64,000 nucleotides of DNA from Pseudomonadota bacterium (GTDB lineage Bacteria > Pseudomonadota > Gammaproteobacteria > Steroidobacterales > Steroidobacteraceae): contig JAKBCE010000011.1 in the NCBI GenBank assembly GCA_021808195.1, positions 1 to 64,000 of the forward strand. The letters are read 5' to 3'. Made by a program: the position numbers and the translations under genes. Position 1 is the stretch's first letter, and every line of letters begins with the position of its first letter. This document shows positions 20,055 to 27,570 of this stretch, piece after piece. The notes below the pieces were generated by a model. The model saw nothing but the letters and a program-made list of their open reading frames with translations, searched no databases and had not been told where the DNA came from.

Positions 20055-21662
20055 ATGGCCGAATCGCACGCCACCGCCGTACACGCCGAACACGACCACA
20101 AGCCGCATGGCTGGCGGCGCTGGGTGTTCGCCACGAACCACAAAGACATCGGTACGATGTACCTGATTCTCGCCGGGTTCATGTTCTTCATCGGCGGCAC
20201 CGCGGCGATGGCCATCCGCGCGCAGCTGTTCAAGTCGGGCATGAAATTGTTCGACCCGGCGATGTTCAATTCCCTCACGACCATGCACGGGCTGATCATG
20301 ATCTTCGGCGCGATCATGCCGTCCTGGGTCGGGCTCGCCAACTGGATGATCCCGCTGCAGGTCGGAGCGCCCGACATGGCCCTGCCACGGCTTAACAATC
20401 TCAGCTTCTGGATCCTGCCGTTCGCCTTCAGTCTGCTCATCGGCTCGTTCTTCGTGCCGGGCGGGGCGCCGGCCGGCGGCTGGACCATGTATCCCCCGTT
20501 GATGCAGCAGTTCGGCGCCTCCTTCCCGATGTTGATATTCGCCATCCACCTCATGGGCATCTCCTCCATCCTGGGTGCGATCAATGTCATCGTGACCATC
20601 ATGAACCTGCGCGCCCCCGGCATGAGCCTGTTGCGCATGCCGCTGTTCGTGTGGACTTGGCTGATCACCGCGTACTTGCTGATCGCGGTGATGCCCGTGC
20701 TCGCCGGCGCGGTGACCATGCAGCTGACCGATCATTTCTTCGGCACGAGCTTCTTCAACGCCGCCGGCGGCGGCGATCCGGTGCTGTTCCTGCACGTGTT
20801 CTGGTTCTTCGGGCACCCGGAGGTCTACATTTTGATCCTGCCGGCCTTCGGCGTGATCTCGGAGATCATTCCGACCTTCTCGCGCAAGCCGCTGTTCGGC
20901 TACGAGGCGATGGTGTATGCAACCGCCTCGATTGCCTTTCTGTCCTTCATCGTCTGGGGCCACCACATGTTCACCGTGGGGCTGCCGGTCGCTGCGCAGC
21001 TGTTCTTCATGCTCTCGACGATGCTGATCGCAGTGCCCACCGGCGTGAAGGTGTTCAACTGGGTCGCCACCATGTGGCGCGGCTCGCTGTCGTTCGAACC
21101 GCCGATGCTGTTCGCGGTGGCGTTCCTGTTCCTGTTCAGCATCGGTGGGTTCTCCGGGCTGATGTTGGCGCTGGTGCCGGCCGACTATCAGTACCACGGT
21201 ACCTACTTCGTGGTGGCGCACTTTCACTACGTGCTCGTGCCCGGGGCGGTGTTTGCCATCATGGCCGCGGTGTACTATTGGTTGCCGAAGTGGAGCGGCC
21301 GCATGTATGACATGCGGCTGGCGAAGTGGCACTTCTGGCTGTCGGTCATTTTCGTGAACGTGCTGTTCTTCCCGATGCACTTCCTCGGGCTCGCTGGCAT
21401 GCCGCGGCGCATACCGGATTACGCGCCGCAATTTACCGACTGGAACATGGTCGCCTCCATCGGCGGGTTCATCTTCGGCGCCTCGCAGCTGCTGTTCCCA
21501 TACATCATCTGGAAGTGTGTCCGCTCCGGCAAACCCGTGGAGGCCAACTCGCCTTGGGAAGGCGCGCATGGTCTCGAGTGGGAGCTGCCCTCGCCGGCGC
21601 CGTACCACTCCTGGCAGACACCTCCCTCAGCCGCGGTGCTCGCCCATGGCGCCGAGCACTGA
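20055..21662 (+). CDS. coxA: cytochrome c oxidase subunit I
   Basis: A 535-aa, 12-helix heme-copper oxidase subunit of the proton-pumping A type. Metal ligands: His78 (heme a, TTMHGLIM), His254 with the cross-linked Tyr258 and Glu256 (GHPEVYI; CuB and K/D channels), His303-His304 (GHHMF), and His389/His391 (HFHYV; heme a3 and a). The ATG at 20055 is preferred over an upstream in-frame TTG at 20007 because family members start just before the WVFATNHKDIGTMY segment. Its 3' end overlaps a small membrane ORF. Confidence 0.97.
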   Translation: MAESHATAVHAEHDHKPHGWRRWVFATNHKDIGTMYLILAGFMFFIGGTAAMAIRAQLFKSGMKLFDPAMFNSLTTMHGLIMIFGAIMPSWVGLANWMIPLQVGAPDMALPRLNNLSFWILPFAFSLLIGSFFVPGGAPAGGWTMYPPLMQQFGASFPMLIFAIHLMGISSILGAINVIVTIMNLRAPGMSLLRMPLFVWTWLITAYLLIAVMPVLAGAVTMQLTDHFFGTSFFNAAGGGDPVLFLHVFWFFGHPEVYILILPAFGVISEIIPTFSRKPLFGYEAMVYATASIAFLSFIVWGHHMFTVGLPVAAQLFFMLSTMLIAVPTGVKVFNWVATMWRGSLSFEPPMLFAVAFLFLFSIGGFSGLMLALVPADYQYHGTYFVVAHFHYVLVPGAVFAIMAAVYYWLPKWSGRMYDMRLAKWHFWLSVIFVNVLFFPMHFLGLAGMPRRIPDYAPQFTDWNMVASIGGFIFGASQLLFPYIIWKCVRSGKPVEANSPWEGAHGLEWELPSPAPYHSWQTPPSAAVLAHGAEH

Positions 21663-21828
21663 GGGCGGTCCGGTGCAGCAGGAGACTTCTGCCGCGGGCG
21701 GTGATGCCCGCGGACTGACCGCCGCCCAGCGACGCAAGGTGCGATTGACTACCTGGGTGCTGTCGCTGATCGCGCTGGCGTTTTACGCCGGCTTCATCAT
21801 TCTGACGGTGATGCGGGCACACCGATGA
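21646..21828 (+). CDS. small single-helix protein in the cytochrome oxidase operon
   Basis: A 60-aa ORF from the ATG at 21646, overlapping the coxA 3' end by 17 bp and ending 34 bp before coxC. Residues 1-30 are polar; the rest is one membrane helix (TTWVLSLIALAFYAGFIIL) with a short basic end (MRAHR). Small one-helix proteins often sit at this place in cox operons, usually just before ctaG (cox11), and are thought to assist assembly. It is far too short to be Cox11 itself and has no copper-binding cysteine. Confidence 0.65.
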   Translation: MAPSTEGGPVQQETSAAGGDARGLTAAQRRKVRLTTWVLSLIALAFYAGFIILTVMRAHR

Positions 21829-21862
21829 GCGCCCGGCACGTTGCAGACAGGAAAGGGCCGCT

Positions 21863-22738
21863 ATGACAGACGCGCACGCCGACGCCAGTAAGTACTACGT
21901 CCCCCATGGCAGCCCCTGGCCCATCGTCGCAGCGGTGGCGCTGTTCTCGCTCATGTTGGGTGCCGTGCTGTATCTCGACGGTGTGGCATCCGCGTGGGTG
22001 CTGCTGCCGGGGCCGTTGCTGATCGCGTTCATGTTCGCCGGTTGGTTCTCCACCGTGATCGGCGAGAACCAGCACGGCGTCTATCATTTCCGCGAGGACC
22101 GCTCCTTCCGCATGAGCATGATGTGGTTCATCTTTTCCGAGGTGATGTTCTTCGCGGCGTTCTTCGGTGCGCTGTTCTATACGCGGATGTTCGCCATCCC
22201 TTGGCTCGGCGGCGAAGGCGCCAAGGCCATGACCAACTTTCTGTTGTGGCCGCACTACGAGGCGACCTGGCCGACCAACGGGCCGGGGCACGTCGGCGGG
22301 GAGCACTTCGGGGTGATGAATCCGATGGGCATCCCGGCGCTGAACACGCTCATTCTGCTCACCAGCGGTCTGACCGTCACCATCGCGCACCATGCGCTGC
22401 GCGCCGGTCGACGGCGCATGCTCACGGTGTTTCTCGCGCTGACGTTCATCCTCGGTTTCACCTTCGTGGCCATGCAGATCCACGAGTACGGTGAGGCCTA
22501 CACGCACCTCAATCTGCGTCTGACGACCGGGATATACGGTTCGACGTTCTTCATGCTCACGGGCTTTCACGGCCTGCACGTGACCATCGGCGCGATCATG
22601 CTGCTGGTGATCTGGATTCGCGTGCTGCGCGGACACTTCACGCCCGAGCGCCATTTCGCCTTCGAGGCCGTTGCCTGGTACTGGCACTTCGTCGACGTGG
22701 TGTGGCTCTGTCTCTACGTGTTCGTCTATTGGTTGTGA
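21863..22738 (+). CDS. coxC: cytochrome c oxidase subunit III
   Basis: A 291-aa seven-helix subunit III. Typical blocks: YYVPHGSPWPIV at the N-terminus, MMWFIFSEVMFFAAFFGALFY (which includes the conserved Glu of the lipid cleft), HEYGEAY, and the final FHGLHVTIG ... FEAVAWYWHFVDVVWL. It stabilises proton uptake by the oxidase. It directly follows the small ORF; convergent DUF2909 gene downstream. Confidence 0.96.
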   Translation: MTDAHADASKYYVPHGSPWPIVAAVALFSLMLGAVLYLDGVASAWVLLPGPLLIAFMFAGWFSTVIGENQHGVYHFREDRSFRMSMMWFIFSEVMFFAAFFGALFYTRMFAIPWLGGEGAKAMTNFLLWPHYEATWPTNGPGHVGGEHFGVMNPMGIPALNTLILLTSGLTVTIAHHALRAGRRRMLTVFLALTFILGFTFVAMQIHEYGEAYTHLNLRLTTGIYGSTFFMLTGFHGLHVTIGAIMLLVIWIRVLRGHFTPERHFAFEAVAWYWHFVDVVWLCLYVFVYWL

Positions 22739-22796
22739 TGCGACAGCGGGGCGCCGTGTTGGCGCTCCCGGGTACGGCGCGACGTGCGAGCGCCGC

Positions 22797-23018
22797 TCAG
22801 TGCGGCACGGCGGCGTGGGGCGTAATGATTCCCGCGTACCACGCGACCATGAGCAGTGCAAACAGCGCGAGCGACAAGCTGATCCGGATCGTCAGCGCCC
22901 GGGCCATCTTGCCGGAGTCCGCTTGCGTGCCACGCGCCAGGTGAAACAGGGCCGAGCCCAGGCTGGCGATGATGGCGCCCAGTGACACAATGACCAGCAG
23001 CCGAAACAGCGGTGGCAT
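22797..23018 (-). CDS. DUF2909 twin-transmembrane protein
   Basis: A 73-aa protein starting MPPLFRLLVIVSLGAIIASLG, with a short hydrophilic loop (GTQADSGKMARALTIRI) and a second helix (LALFALLMVAWYAGII). This two-helix layout with the M-x-RALTxRI loop is the DUF2909 pattern; members occur in cox clusters opposite SURF1, as here. Function unknown. It is convergent to coxC (58-bp gap) and divergent from SURF1 (39-bp gap). Confidence 0.85.
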   Translation of the reverse strand: MPPLFRLLVIVSLGAIIASLGSALFHLARGTQADSGKMARALTIRISLSLALFALLMVAWYAGIITPHAAVPH

Positions 23019-23057
23019 GGATCCATTGTACAGATTACGGACCGCACGGCGAGTGTC

Positions 23058-23792
23058 ATGAGGCGCCTCTCGTCGGGCCGACCCCGCAAGTTTGCGCCCT
23101 CGCCGGCGCTCACGGTGGCCCTGATGCTGATCGCGGCCGTGTTTATCTGGCTGGGGCGGTGGCAGTGGCGCCTGGGCGAGGCGCGAGCTGCGCAATACGC
23201 GCGATTCAGGCAGGGCGCCGCCCGGGTCCTGTCGTTGGGGGAGGCTCCCCTGGCCTCGGTGCCGGAATACCAGCGCGTGCGCGTCAGAGGCACCTACGAC
23301 GGCGCGCATCAATTTCTGCTCGACAACAGCATCCAGAACGGGATCGATGGCTATCAGGTGCTGACACCGCTGCTGCGTCCCGGCGGAGTGGCCCTGCTGG
23401 TCGATCGGGGCTGGGTCCCCTTCTCCGGCAACCGCTCCGAACTGCCCCAGGTCGCATTGTCAGGCGGTGCCGCAGTGACGCTCACCGGGCGGGTCGGCCG
23501 GCTGCCGGTCGCCGGGCTCGCCTTCGGGCGGGCGCCGCCCGTGCCGGGGCCGAGCTGGCCCAAGGTGACCAGCTTTCCCCGGATGGCCGAGTTGAGCGCG
23601 GTGCTCGGCCGCCCGCTGCAGCGGCGAATCCTGCTGCTCGATCCGACCGCGCCCGACGGCTATGTCCGGGACTGGCAGCTGCCGGGCATGCCAGCGATGG
23701 AAAACTGGGGGTATGCGGTGCAATGGTGGGCGCTCGCCGCCGCGGCGGGCGTGATCTGGCTGGTCCTGAGTCTGCGCCGCCGCTCCGGCTGA
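23058..23792 (+). CDS. SURF1 family cytochrome oxidase assembly protein
   Basis: A 244-aa inner-membrane protein with helices at both ends (about 16-34 and 222-240). SURF1 hallmarks are LGRWQWRLGEARAAQ after helix 1, RVRGTYDGAHQFLLDNSIQNG, LLVDRGWVPFSGNR, and GYAVQWWALAAAAG in helix 2. SURF1 delivers or stabilises heme a during subunit I assembly. Position between coxC and the heme a genes fits this role. Confidence 0.93.
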   Translation: MRRLSSGRPRKFAPSPALTVALMLIAAVFIWLGRWQWRLGEARAAQYARFRQGAARVLSLGEAPLASVPEYQRVRVRGTYDGAHQFLLDNSIQNGIDGYQVLTPLLRPGGVALLVDRGWVPFSGNRSELPQVALSGGAAVTLTGRVGRLPVAGLAFGRAPPVPGPSWPKVTSFPRMAELSAVLGRPLQRRILLLDPTAPDGYVRDWQLPGMPAMENWGYAVQWWALAAAAGVIWLVLSLRRRSG

Positions 23793-23885
23793 ACCCCGCC
23801 GTGGGGCCCCCGTGCTTGCGCGCCCAGCGGCACCAAGCGCGCGGGGATGCGGTACCATAACCGTCACATCCCGAGGAGCGATTTC

Positions 23886-24929
23886 TTGGTTCCCGCATCC
23901 GTCGAGCGCTGGATCCGCGGTCTGTCGCTGGCCGCCGTGCTGCTCACCCTCCTGGTCATCGTACTGGGAGCTTATACGCGCCTGACCAATTCGGGCATCA
24001 GTTGCCCGGACTGGCCGGAGTGCTACGGTCATCTGACCCCCGCTGGCGCGGCCGACAGTCCGAATGCCCAGGCGCGCTTTCCCGGCCGCCCGCTCGATGT
24101 GGACGACGCCTGGCACGAGATGATCCACCGGTATGCCGCCGGCACGCTCGGCGTGATCATCACGTTGATCGCAGCGCTCGCGATCGCCTCGCGCGGCCGC
24201 ATTGTCGGCAGTGTTTACGCCATCATCCTGTTCGGCACCGTCTTGGCCCAGGCGGTGCTCGGCATGCTCACCGTCACTTGGCTGCTGAAGCCGCCGATCG
24301 TGACGTTGCATCTGCTCTTCGGCATGACGACGCTCGCGCTCGTGTGGTGGATGTGGCTCGCGCTTCAGCCCCGCGCCGCGGGGGCGGAGCGCGCACCGCC
24401 CCCGCCGGCACTCGCGGCGCTGAAGCTCGCGTACCGGATGGCGCTGCTCGGACTCGCAGTGCTGGTCGTACAGTTCTTTCTTGGCGCATGGACCAGTGCC
24501 AACTACGCGCAGTACGCCTGCCCCGATTTCCCGACCTGTCAGGGTCAGTGGTGGCCATCGCACATGGATTTCCACGACGCGTTCGTGCTGTGGCGCGGGC
24601 TGTGGGTCAACTTCCAGGGCGGTATTCTGCCGAACGCGGCGCGTGTCGCGATTCATTTCACGCACCGGCTCGGCGCGCTGGCGGTGACGCTCGTGCTCGG
24701 CGGGACCTGCACGTATGTCATCAGCCGACGCTCGCTCTCGCCGGCGCGGCCCTATGCCTATGCCGTACTGGCAGCGCTCGCGCTCCAGCTAGCCATTGGC
24801 ATCACCATGGTGCTCGAGAGCTTTCCGCTCGGCATCACCACGGCGCACACCGGTGGTGCGGCGCTGTTGCTGATGGCGCTGCTCGCGCTGATCCGCAAGC
24901 TGTACAGCATGCGTGCGGCGCAGGCCTGA
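23886..24929 (+). CDS. ctaA: heme A synthase (COX15/CtaA)
   Basis: An eight-helix membrane protein of about 347 aa that oxidises heme o to heme a. Visible markers: LGAYTRLTNSGISCPDWPECYG (Cys pair plus the first-helix pattern), EMIHRYAAGTLG with the heme His, LGAWTSANYAQYACPDFPTCQG (second Cys pair), and FTHRLGALAVT. The TTG at 23886 is chosen because CGAGGAGCG lies just upstream; an in-frame ATG at 23847 would add 13 residues. Confidence 0.94.
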   Translation: MVPASVERWIRGLSLAAVLLTLLVIVLGAYTRLTNSGISCPDWPECYGHLTPAGAADSPNAQARFPGRPLDVDDAWHEMIHRYAAGTLGVIITLIAALAIASRGRIVGSVYAIILFGTVLAQAVLGMLTVTWLLKPPIVTLHLLFGMTTLALVWWMWLALQPRAAGAERAPPPPALAALKLAYRMALLGLAVLVVQFFLGAWTSANYAQYACPDFPTCQGQWWPSHMDFHDAFVLWRGLWVNFQGGILPNAARVAIHFTHRLGALAVTLVLGGTCTYVISRRSLSPARPYAYAVLAALALQLAIGITMVLESFPLGITTAHTGGAALLLMALLALIRKLYSMRAAQA

Positions 24930-24944
24930 AGCGGACCGGTCGCG

Positions 24945-25868
24945 GTGAACAGCCTGTCGCAACTCGCGAGCATCGCCCCGGTCGGTTGGCGGCGTTACCT
25001 CGAGCTCACCAAGCCGAGAATCTGTGCGCTCATTACCTTCACGGCGCTGGTCGGAACGCTGCTGGCGAGCCCGGGCTGGCCGCCGCTGCGCGCAGTGCTG
25101 TGGGGTACGCTCGGTATTGCGCTCGCCGCAGCGTGCGCCGCGGCGATCAACCATGTGCTCGATCGGCGCATCGATGAGCAGATGTCGCGCACGCGCTCGC
25201 GCCCGCTGCCACGCGGCCACCTGACCGAGCGCAGCGCGCTGATGTTCGCCGCCGCGCTCGGGGTGCTCGCGATGACGGTGCTGTCATTTCTGGTCAACCC
25301 GCTCACCGCCGTGCTGACGTTCGTCTCACTCATCGGCTATGCGGTGATTTACACCGCCTGGCTGAAGCGTGCCACGTCTCAGAATATCGTCATCGGCGGG
25401 GCGGCGGGAGCTGCGCCGCCAGTGCTCGGCTGGGCGGCGGTCACCAACACAGTCGATGCGCACGCGCTGCTGTTGTTTCTCATCATTTTCGTATGGACCC
25501 CGCCGCATTTCTGGTCGCTTGCAATCGCGCGCAAGGACGAGTACGCGCGTGCCGGCGTGCCGATGTTGCCGGTCACTCACGGGATTGAATACACGCGGCT
25601 GCAGATCCTGTTGTATTCGGTGCTGCTGCTGGTGGTGACGCTGCTGCCGTTCATCACCGGGATGAGCGGCCTGATCTATTTGGCGGCCGCACTGGTTCTG
25701 GGCACGCGCTTCCTGTATTACGCCGTGCGGCTGAAGTTCGCTCCCCAGCCGCCACTGCCGATGCAGCTGTTCCGCTACTCCATCAGCTATCTGATGTGGC
25801 TATTTGCGGCGCTGCTGATCGATCATTATCTGCCAACCACGCAGCTGCTGGCGCTGACTCACGTGTGA
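24945..25868 (+). CDS. ctaB: protoheme IX farnesyltransferase (heme O synthase)
   Basis: A 307-aa UbiA-superfamily enzyme making heme o from protoheme. Conserved segments are YLELTKPRICALITFTAL, the first Asp motif NHVLDRRIDEQMSRTRSRPLP, YTAWLKRATSQNIVIGGAAGAAPP, and the second motif FVWTPPHFWSLAIARKDEYARAGVPMLPV. GTG start after ctaA. Its last 86 bp overlap, on the other strand, the 3' end of the unknown gene at 25783-26289. Confidence 0.95.
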   Translation: MNSLSQLASIAPVGWRRYLELTKPRICALITFTALVGTLLASPGWPPLRAVLWGTLGIALAAACAAAINHVLDRRIDEQMSRTRSRPLPRGHLTERSALMFAAALGVLAMTVLSFLVNPLTAVLTFVSLIGYAVIYTAWLKRATSQNIVIGGAAGAAPPVLGWAAVTNTVDAHALLLFLIIFVWTPPHFWSLAIARKDEYARAGVPMLPVTHGIEYTRLQILLYSVLLLVVTLLPFITGMSGLIYLAAALVLGTRFLYYAVRLKFAPQPPLPMQLFRYSISYLMWLFAALLIDHYLPTTQLLALTHV

Positions 25869-26289
25869 GCAGCAGCTCCCACGAGGACAGGCGTCGGCTG
25901 TCGAGCAGCAGTACCCCGGACGCCTCGTAGTGATCGGCGTCCAGCTGCCCGTAATGCTCGGCCCCGTGATAGCCGCTCACCGTGCAGCGGTAGACCGACA
26001 GGATGCAGCGCTCCAGCACCGAGAACGTTCCTTGCTGCTTGCCGAGCGTGGCATTGTCCGAGGTCCAGCGCAGACAACCGCCTTTCTTGGCCGCCCGCTC
26101 GATCCAGTAGGCATTGCGAAACTCCACCGGCGGCGATCCCAGGACCTTCAGCGAACCGCTGATCAGCCAGCAATCACTCTGGTGTGCCACCTCGGTGCGG
26201 CATTCGGCCGGGATCGGCTCGCCGTCCTCGCGCCAGAACGTGCCGGTGCCTGTCCAGACCGCAGGCTCAAGCAGATAGGTGTGCGTCAT
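25783..26289 (-). CDS. unknown 168-aa protein coupled to the LacI regulator
   Basis: I do not recognise this protein. It has no signal peptide or membrane helix and is predicted beta-rich, with alternating hydrophobic strands rich in Tyr and Trp (TYLLEPAVWTGTGTFW, GCLRWTSDNATLGKQQGTFS, LERCILSVYRCTVSGYHG). Five Cys residues are present. A small beta-barrel (lipocalin/FABP-like) fold is a guess. Its ATG overlaps the lacI-type gene stop (ATGA), so the two are translationally coupled, which ties it to sugar regulation or catabolism. The 3' end overlaps ctaB on the opposite strand, so its last 28 codons are doubly coding. Confidence 0.75.
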   Translation of the reverse strand: MTHTYLLEPAVWTGTGTFWREDGEPIPAECRTEVAHQSDCWLISGSLKVLGSPPVEFRNAYWIERAAKKGGCLRWTSDNATLGKQQGTFSVLERCILSVYRCTVSGYHGAEHYGQLDADHYEASGVLLLDSRRLSSWELLLTRESAPAAAWLADNDRSAAPQIATSDS

Positions 26290-27458
26290 AGCGAATGAGC
26301 GGTGGCCGCGGTCCGGGCCGGTGCGCCGCAGGACTCGCGCACGATCAGGTGCGGGGAGAGAATCCGGTTCTCGGCCGGCCGGCCCTCGATCTGGTGGATC
26401 AGGCTCGCCACCAGCGCTTCACCGGCACGCTTGGTGCCCTGGGAAACCGTGGTGAGCGCGGGGCGGGTGATCGCACCCATCGGAATGCCGTCGAAACCGA
26501 CCACCGCCACGTCTTCCGGCACCCGTCGGCCGGCGCTCGCGAGCGCCCCCATCGCGCCGATTGCGATGAGATCGCTGGCCGCGAACACGGCGTCGAACTC
26601 CAACCCGCGCTCGAGCAGCGCGCGCAGCGCCGCGTGGCCTGAGGCCTCGGTCGATACCGCGCTCGTCTGCAACCGTGGATCCGGCTTCAGTCCGGCGGCG
26701 AGCAGGGCGTCGCGATAACCGTGGTACCGGTCGGCCATCTCCGGAGCGGACGGCGCGATCTCGCCGAGGAAGGCGATGCGCTGCCGGCCGAGACGCACTA
26801 AATGATCGACGGCGAGGCGCCCGCCGGCAACGTTGTCGCATCCGATCGATACGCCCGGATGATCGGGCAGCACGTGCCCCCAGCGCACCAGATGCGCGCC
26901 ATGGGCGATCAGCGTCTCCAGCCGTTCGCGGTAAGCCAGGTAATCCCCATAGCCGAGCAGAATGATCCCGTCGGCCTTGTGGCTGTCCTCGTAGTCGGCC
27001 AGCCAGTCGCGCAGCAGATCCTGGAACGAGACCAGCAGATCGTAGCCCTGCCGGGAGCAGGCGCGGATGATCGAGCCCAGCATCGAATGGAAGAACGGAT
27101 TGATCGCCGAATCATCCGCGGTGGGATCTTCGAAGAACAGCAGCGCCAGAGTGCCCGTGTGCTTGCGCCGCAGACTCGAAGCATTCTTATCGACGTGGTA
27201 GTTGAATTGGCGGGCAACCTCGAGGATCCGTGCGCGGGTCCGCTCTGAGACCATCGGATCGCCGCGCAAGGCACGCGACACCGTCGACTGCGACACGCCG
27301 GCGATATGCGCGATGTCGAGGGAGTTGGCCTTGTGGCGCCGGTCACGCGTCTGCGCCCCTGCGGCACGCGGAGAGGCTTCCGCGCGCTCGGCTTCGCTGT
27401 TCTGTATCTCGCGCACCTGCTCTGCACGGCTCGATGGCCGTTCCCCCTCAGTCCGCAC
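26286..27458 (-). CDS. LacI-family transcriptional regulator of the glucan locus
   Basis: A 390-aa LacI/GalR repressor. The helix-turn-helix is at about residues 46-66 (SLDIAHIAGVSQSTVSRALRG), followed by the hinge NYHVDKNASSLRRKHTGTLAL. The rest is a periplasmic-binding-protein-like effector domain (FEDPTADDSAINPFF ... VVGFDGIPMGAITRPALTTVSQ). The 44-residue polar N-terminal extension is unusual; a GTG start inside it is possible. It lies beside a GH13 alpha-glucosidase and near repeats with an ATACGTAT core at 29261-29357 and 35703-35717, its likely operators. The inducer is probably a maltodextrin or glucose-derived sugar (inference). Confidence 0.92.
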   Translation of the reverse strand: MRTEGERPSSRAEQVREIQNSEAERAEASPRAAGAQTRDRRHKANSLDIAHIAGVSQSTVSRALRGDPMVSERTRARILEVARQFNYHVDKNASSLRRKHTGTLALLFFEDPTADDSAINPFFHSMLGSIIRACSRQGYDLLVSFQDLLRDWLADYEDSHKADGIILLGYGDYLAYRERLETLIAHGAHLVRWGHVLPDHPGVSIGCDNVAGGRLAVDHLVRLGRQRIAFLGEIAPSAPEMADRYHGYRDALLAAGLKPDPRLQTSAVSTEASGHAALRALLERGLEFDAVFAASDLIAIGAMGALASAGRRVPEDVAVVGFDGIPMGAITRPALTTVSQGTKRAGEALVASLIHQIEGRPAENRILSPHLIVRESCGAPARTAATAHSL

Positions 27459-27570
27459 TGCCCGATCGACCAGGCTAATAGTCTAATTCATGCGACCCTG
27501 TTGCCCAAAATCCCTGGTGTTGCGAATTGGCCACAAACGTTACCGCCGGCCGTCGTCCAGCGCTGCGGCC

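Noticed and set aside
20004..21608. 534-codon open frame opposite coxA
   Set aside because: Extreme His/Glu/Arg/Gln composition, no family resemblance; coxA on the plus strand has all metal ligands.
21646..21828. reading the small ORF as a truncated CtaG/Cox11
   Set aside because: It has one helix and no copper-binding Cys motif or beta-domain; size and sequence do not match the Cox11 N-terminus.
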